Assembly (NCBI GenBank): GCA_021826225.1
Contig: JAKBAV010000004.1
Coordinates: 18,649-82,648 of the forward strand
Direction of reading: 5' to 3'
Length of the DNA stretch: 64,000 bases
Source: Pseudomonadota bacterium
GTDB lineage: Bacteria; Pseudomonadota; Alphaproteobacteria; Acetobacterales; Acetobacteraceae
The notes beneath the pieces were generated by a model. It was given only the letters and a program-made list of their open reading frames with translations, ran no database searches and was not told where the DNA came from. A program made the position numbers and the translations under genes. This document shows positions 63,483 to 64,000 of this stretch, one piece after another; positions within the stretch are counted from its first letter, which is position 1, and every line of letters begins with the position of its first letter.

Positions 63483-64000
63483 ATGCGCTTTTCCCTGATC
63501 GTCGCGACCAAAGGCAGAACCAGCGAGCTTGGCGCCTTTTTGGAATCACTGCGGCACCAGAATACGTTGGATTTTGAAGTGATCATCGTCGACCAGAACC
63601 AGGATGACCGGCTGTGCTCCATCATTACTACCTATATGGCTGATTTTCCCGTGCACTGGCTGCGCTCCGCCATCGCCAACAGCTCTCATGCGCGCAACCT
63701 CGGCATTTCCGCGGCGCAAGGTGAGATCATCACATTTCCTGATGATGACTGCATCTATCCCGATGCACTGCTTCCAAGAATCCACGAGCATTTCAAAGCC
63801 AACCCCATGCATGGCCTGCTCACAGCCCCGGCGCGCGCACCAAACGGAATGCTGGGATCGGGGCGTTGGACGACACATTCCTGCACTCCTGATTACCGCA
63901 ACATATGGACCTGTGTCATAGAATTCGCCATGTTCCTGAACCGCGCTGCATTGCCAATCGTGCCACGCTTCGACGAGGAACTCGGTATCGGCGCGCGCTT
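63483..64000 (+). CDS. Family 2 glycosyltransferase, 3' end outside window
   Basis: 172 aa visible. GT-A fold: FSLIVATKGRTSELGAFLESLRHQ at the start in two parts, VIIVDQNQDDRL, SHARNLGISAAQGEIITFPDDDCIYP with the DDD metal site near residue 88. Belongs to the surface-polysaccharide region. Sequence is open at the window end. Confidence 0.85.
   Translation, partial: MRFSLIVATKGRTSELGAFLESLRHQNTLDFEVIIVDQNQDDRLCSIITTYMADFPVHWLRSAIANSSHARNLGISAAQGEIITFPDDDCIYPDALLPRIHEHFKANPMHGLLTAPARAPNGMLGSGRWTTHSCTPDYRNIWTCVIEFAMFLNRAALPIVPRFDEELGIGAR

Overview
The window is a GC-rich alphaproteobacterial chromosome segment. The most likely source is an acid-tolerant member of the Acetobacteraceae (Acidiphilium/Acidocella-like). 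This is inferred from gene content: an AarC-type CoA-transferase, an acid-resistance arginine/ornithine locus, a Hint_2-type protein and an aryl-polyene pigment cluster. No 16S rRNA gene is present to prove it.

Layout. 1-2692: the end of an FtsH-like protease and a convergent acetyl-CoA hydrolase/CoA-transferase. 2847-13944: an integrated mobile element of about 11 kb that has split the host tRNA-Leu(UAA) gene in its anticodon loop. The two halves lie at 2798-2863 and 13928-13965 and share a 17-bp direct repeat. The element carries a tyrosine integrase, a MobF-type relaxase without a helicase domain, an ArdC-like zincin fragment, a RES/Xre toxin-antitoxin pair, a two-gene operon of a 2-oxoglutarate dioxygenase and a HEPN/zinc-ribbon protein, and a DUF4143-type ATPase. 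Beside the integrase it carries a complete tRNA-Leu(UAA) gene interrupted by a 227-nt group I intron. The intron sits between anticodon bases U34 and A35, inside the integrase core sequence. The element therefore seems to replace the essential tRNA it destroys with a copy whose core is broken by a self-splicing intron. This is the main discovery candidate of the window.

13966-23396: housekeeping and metabolic genes (PBP1A-type peptidoglycan synthase, acetate kinase, deacetylase-like protein, GH1 glucosidase, SDR, beta-hydroxyacid dehydrogenase, LysR regulator and TDT transporter). 23494-39495: an aryl-polyene/xanthomonadin-like pigment cluster. A chorismatase would supply hydroxybenzoate and a flavin halogenase-like enzyme and a glycosyltransferase could decorate the product. 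A tightly overlapping minus-strand operon (ACP, membrane protein, aryl/acyl ligase, two hotdog dehydratases, LpxL-like acyltransferase, LolA-like protein, MMPL exporter, hydrolase, unknown protein, ketosynthase, chain-length factor, ketoreductase) would build, export and anchor it.

39911-45284: GST, DUF938 methyltransferase, enoyl-CoA hydratase, amidohydrolase, SnoaL/NTF2 protein and luciferase-like monooxygenase, with a 143-bp IS5-type MITE lying exactly against a stop codon. 45324-54773: an acid-resistance/anaerobic energy locus (carbamate kinase, ornithine carbamoyltransferase, arginine deiminase, ornithine decarboxylase, basic amino acid antiporter) transcribed away from a second Arg/Lys-type decarboxylase. 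A perfect FNR/ANR box lies between the divergent units. 55109-64000: a surface-polysaccharide region with a GH-A/Hint fusion protein, glycosyltransferases, a Wzx-like flippase and a GH16 enzyme; the last gene runs off the window.
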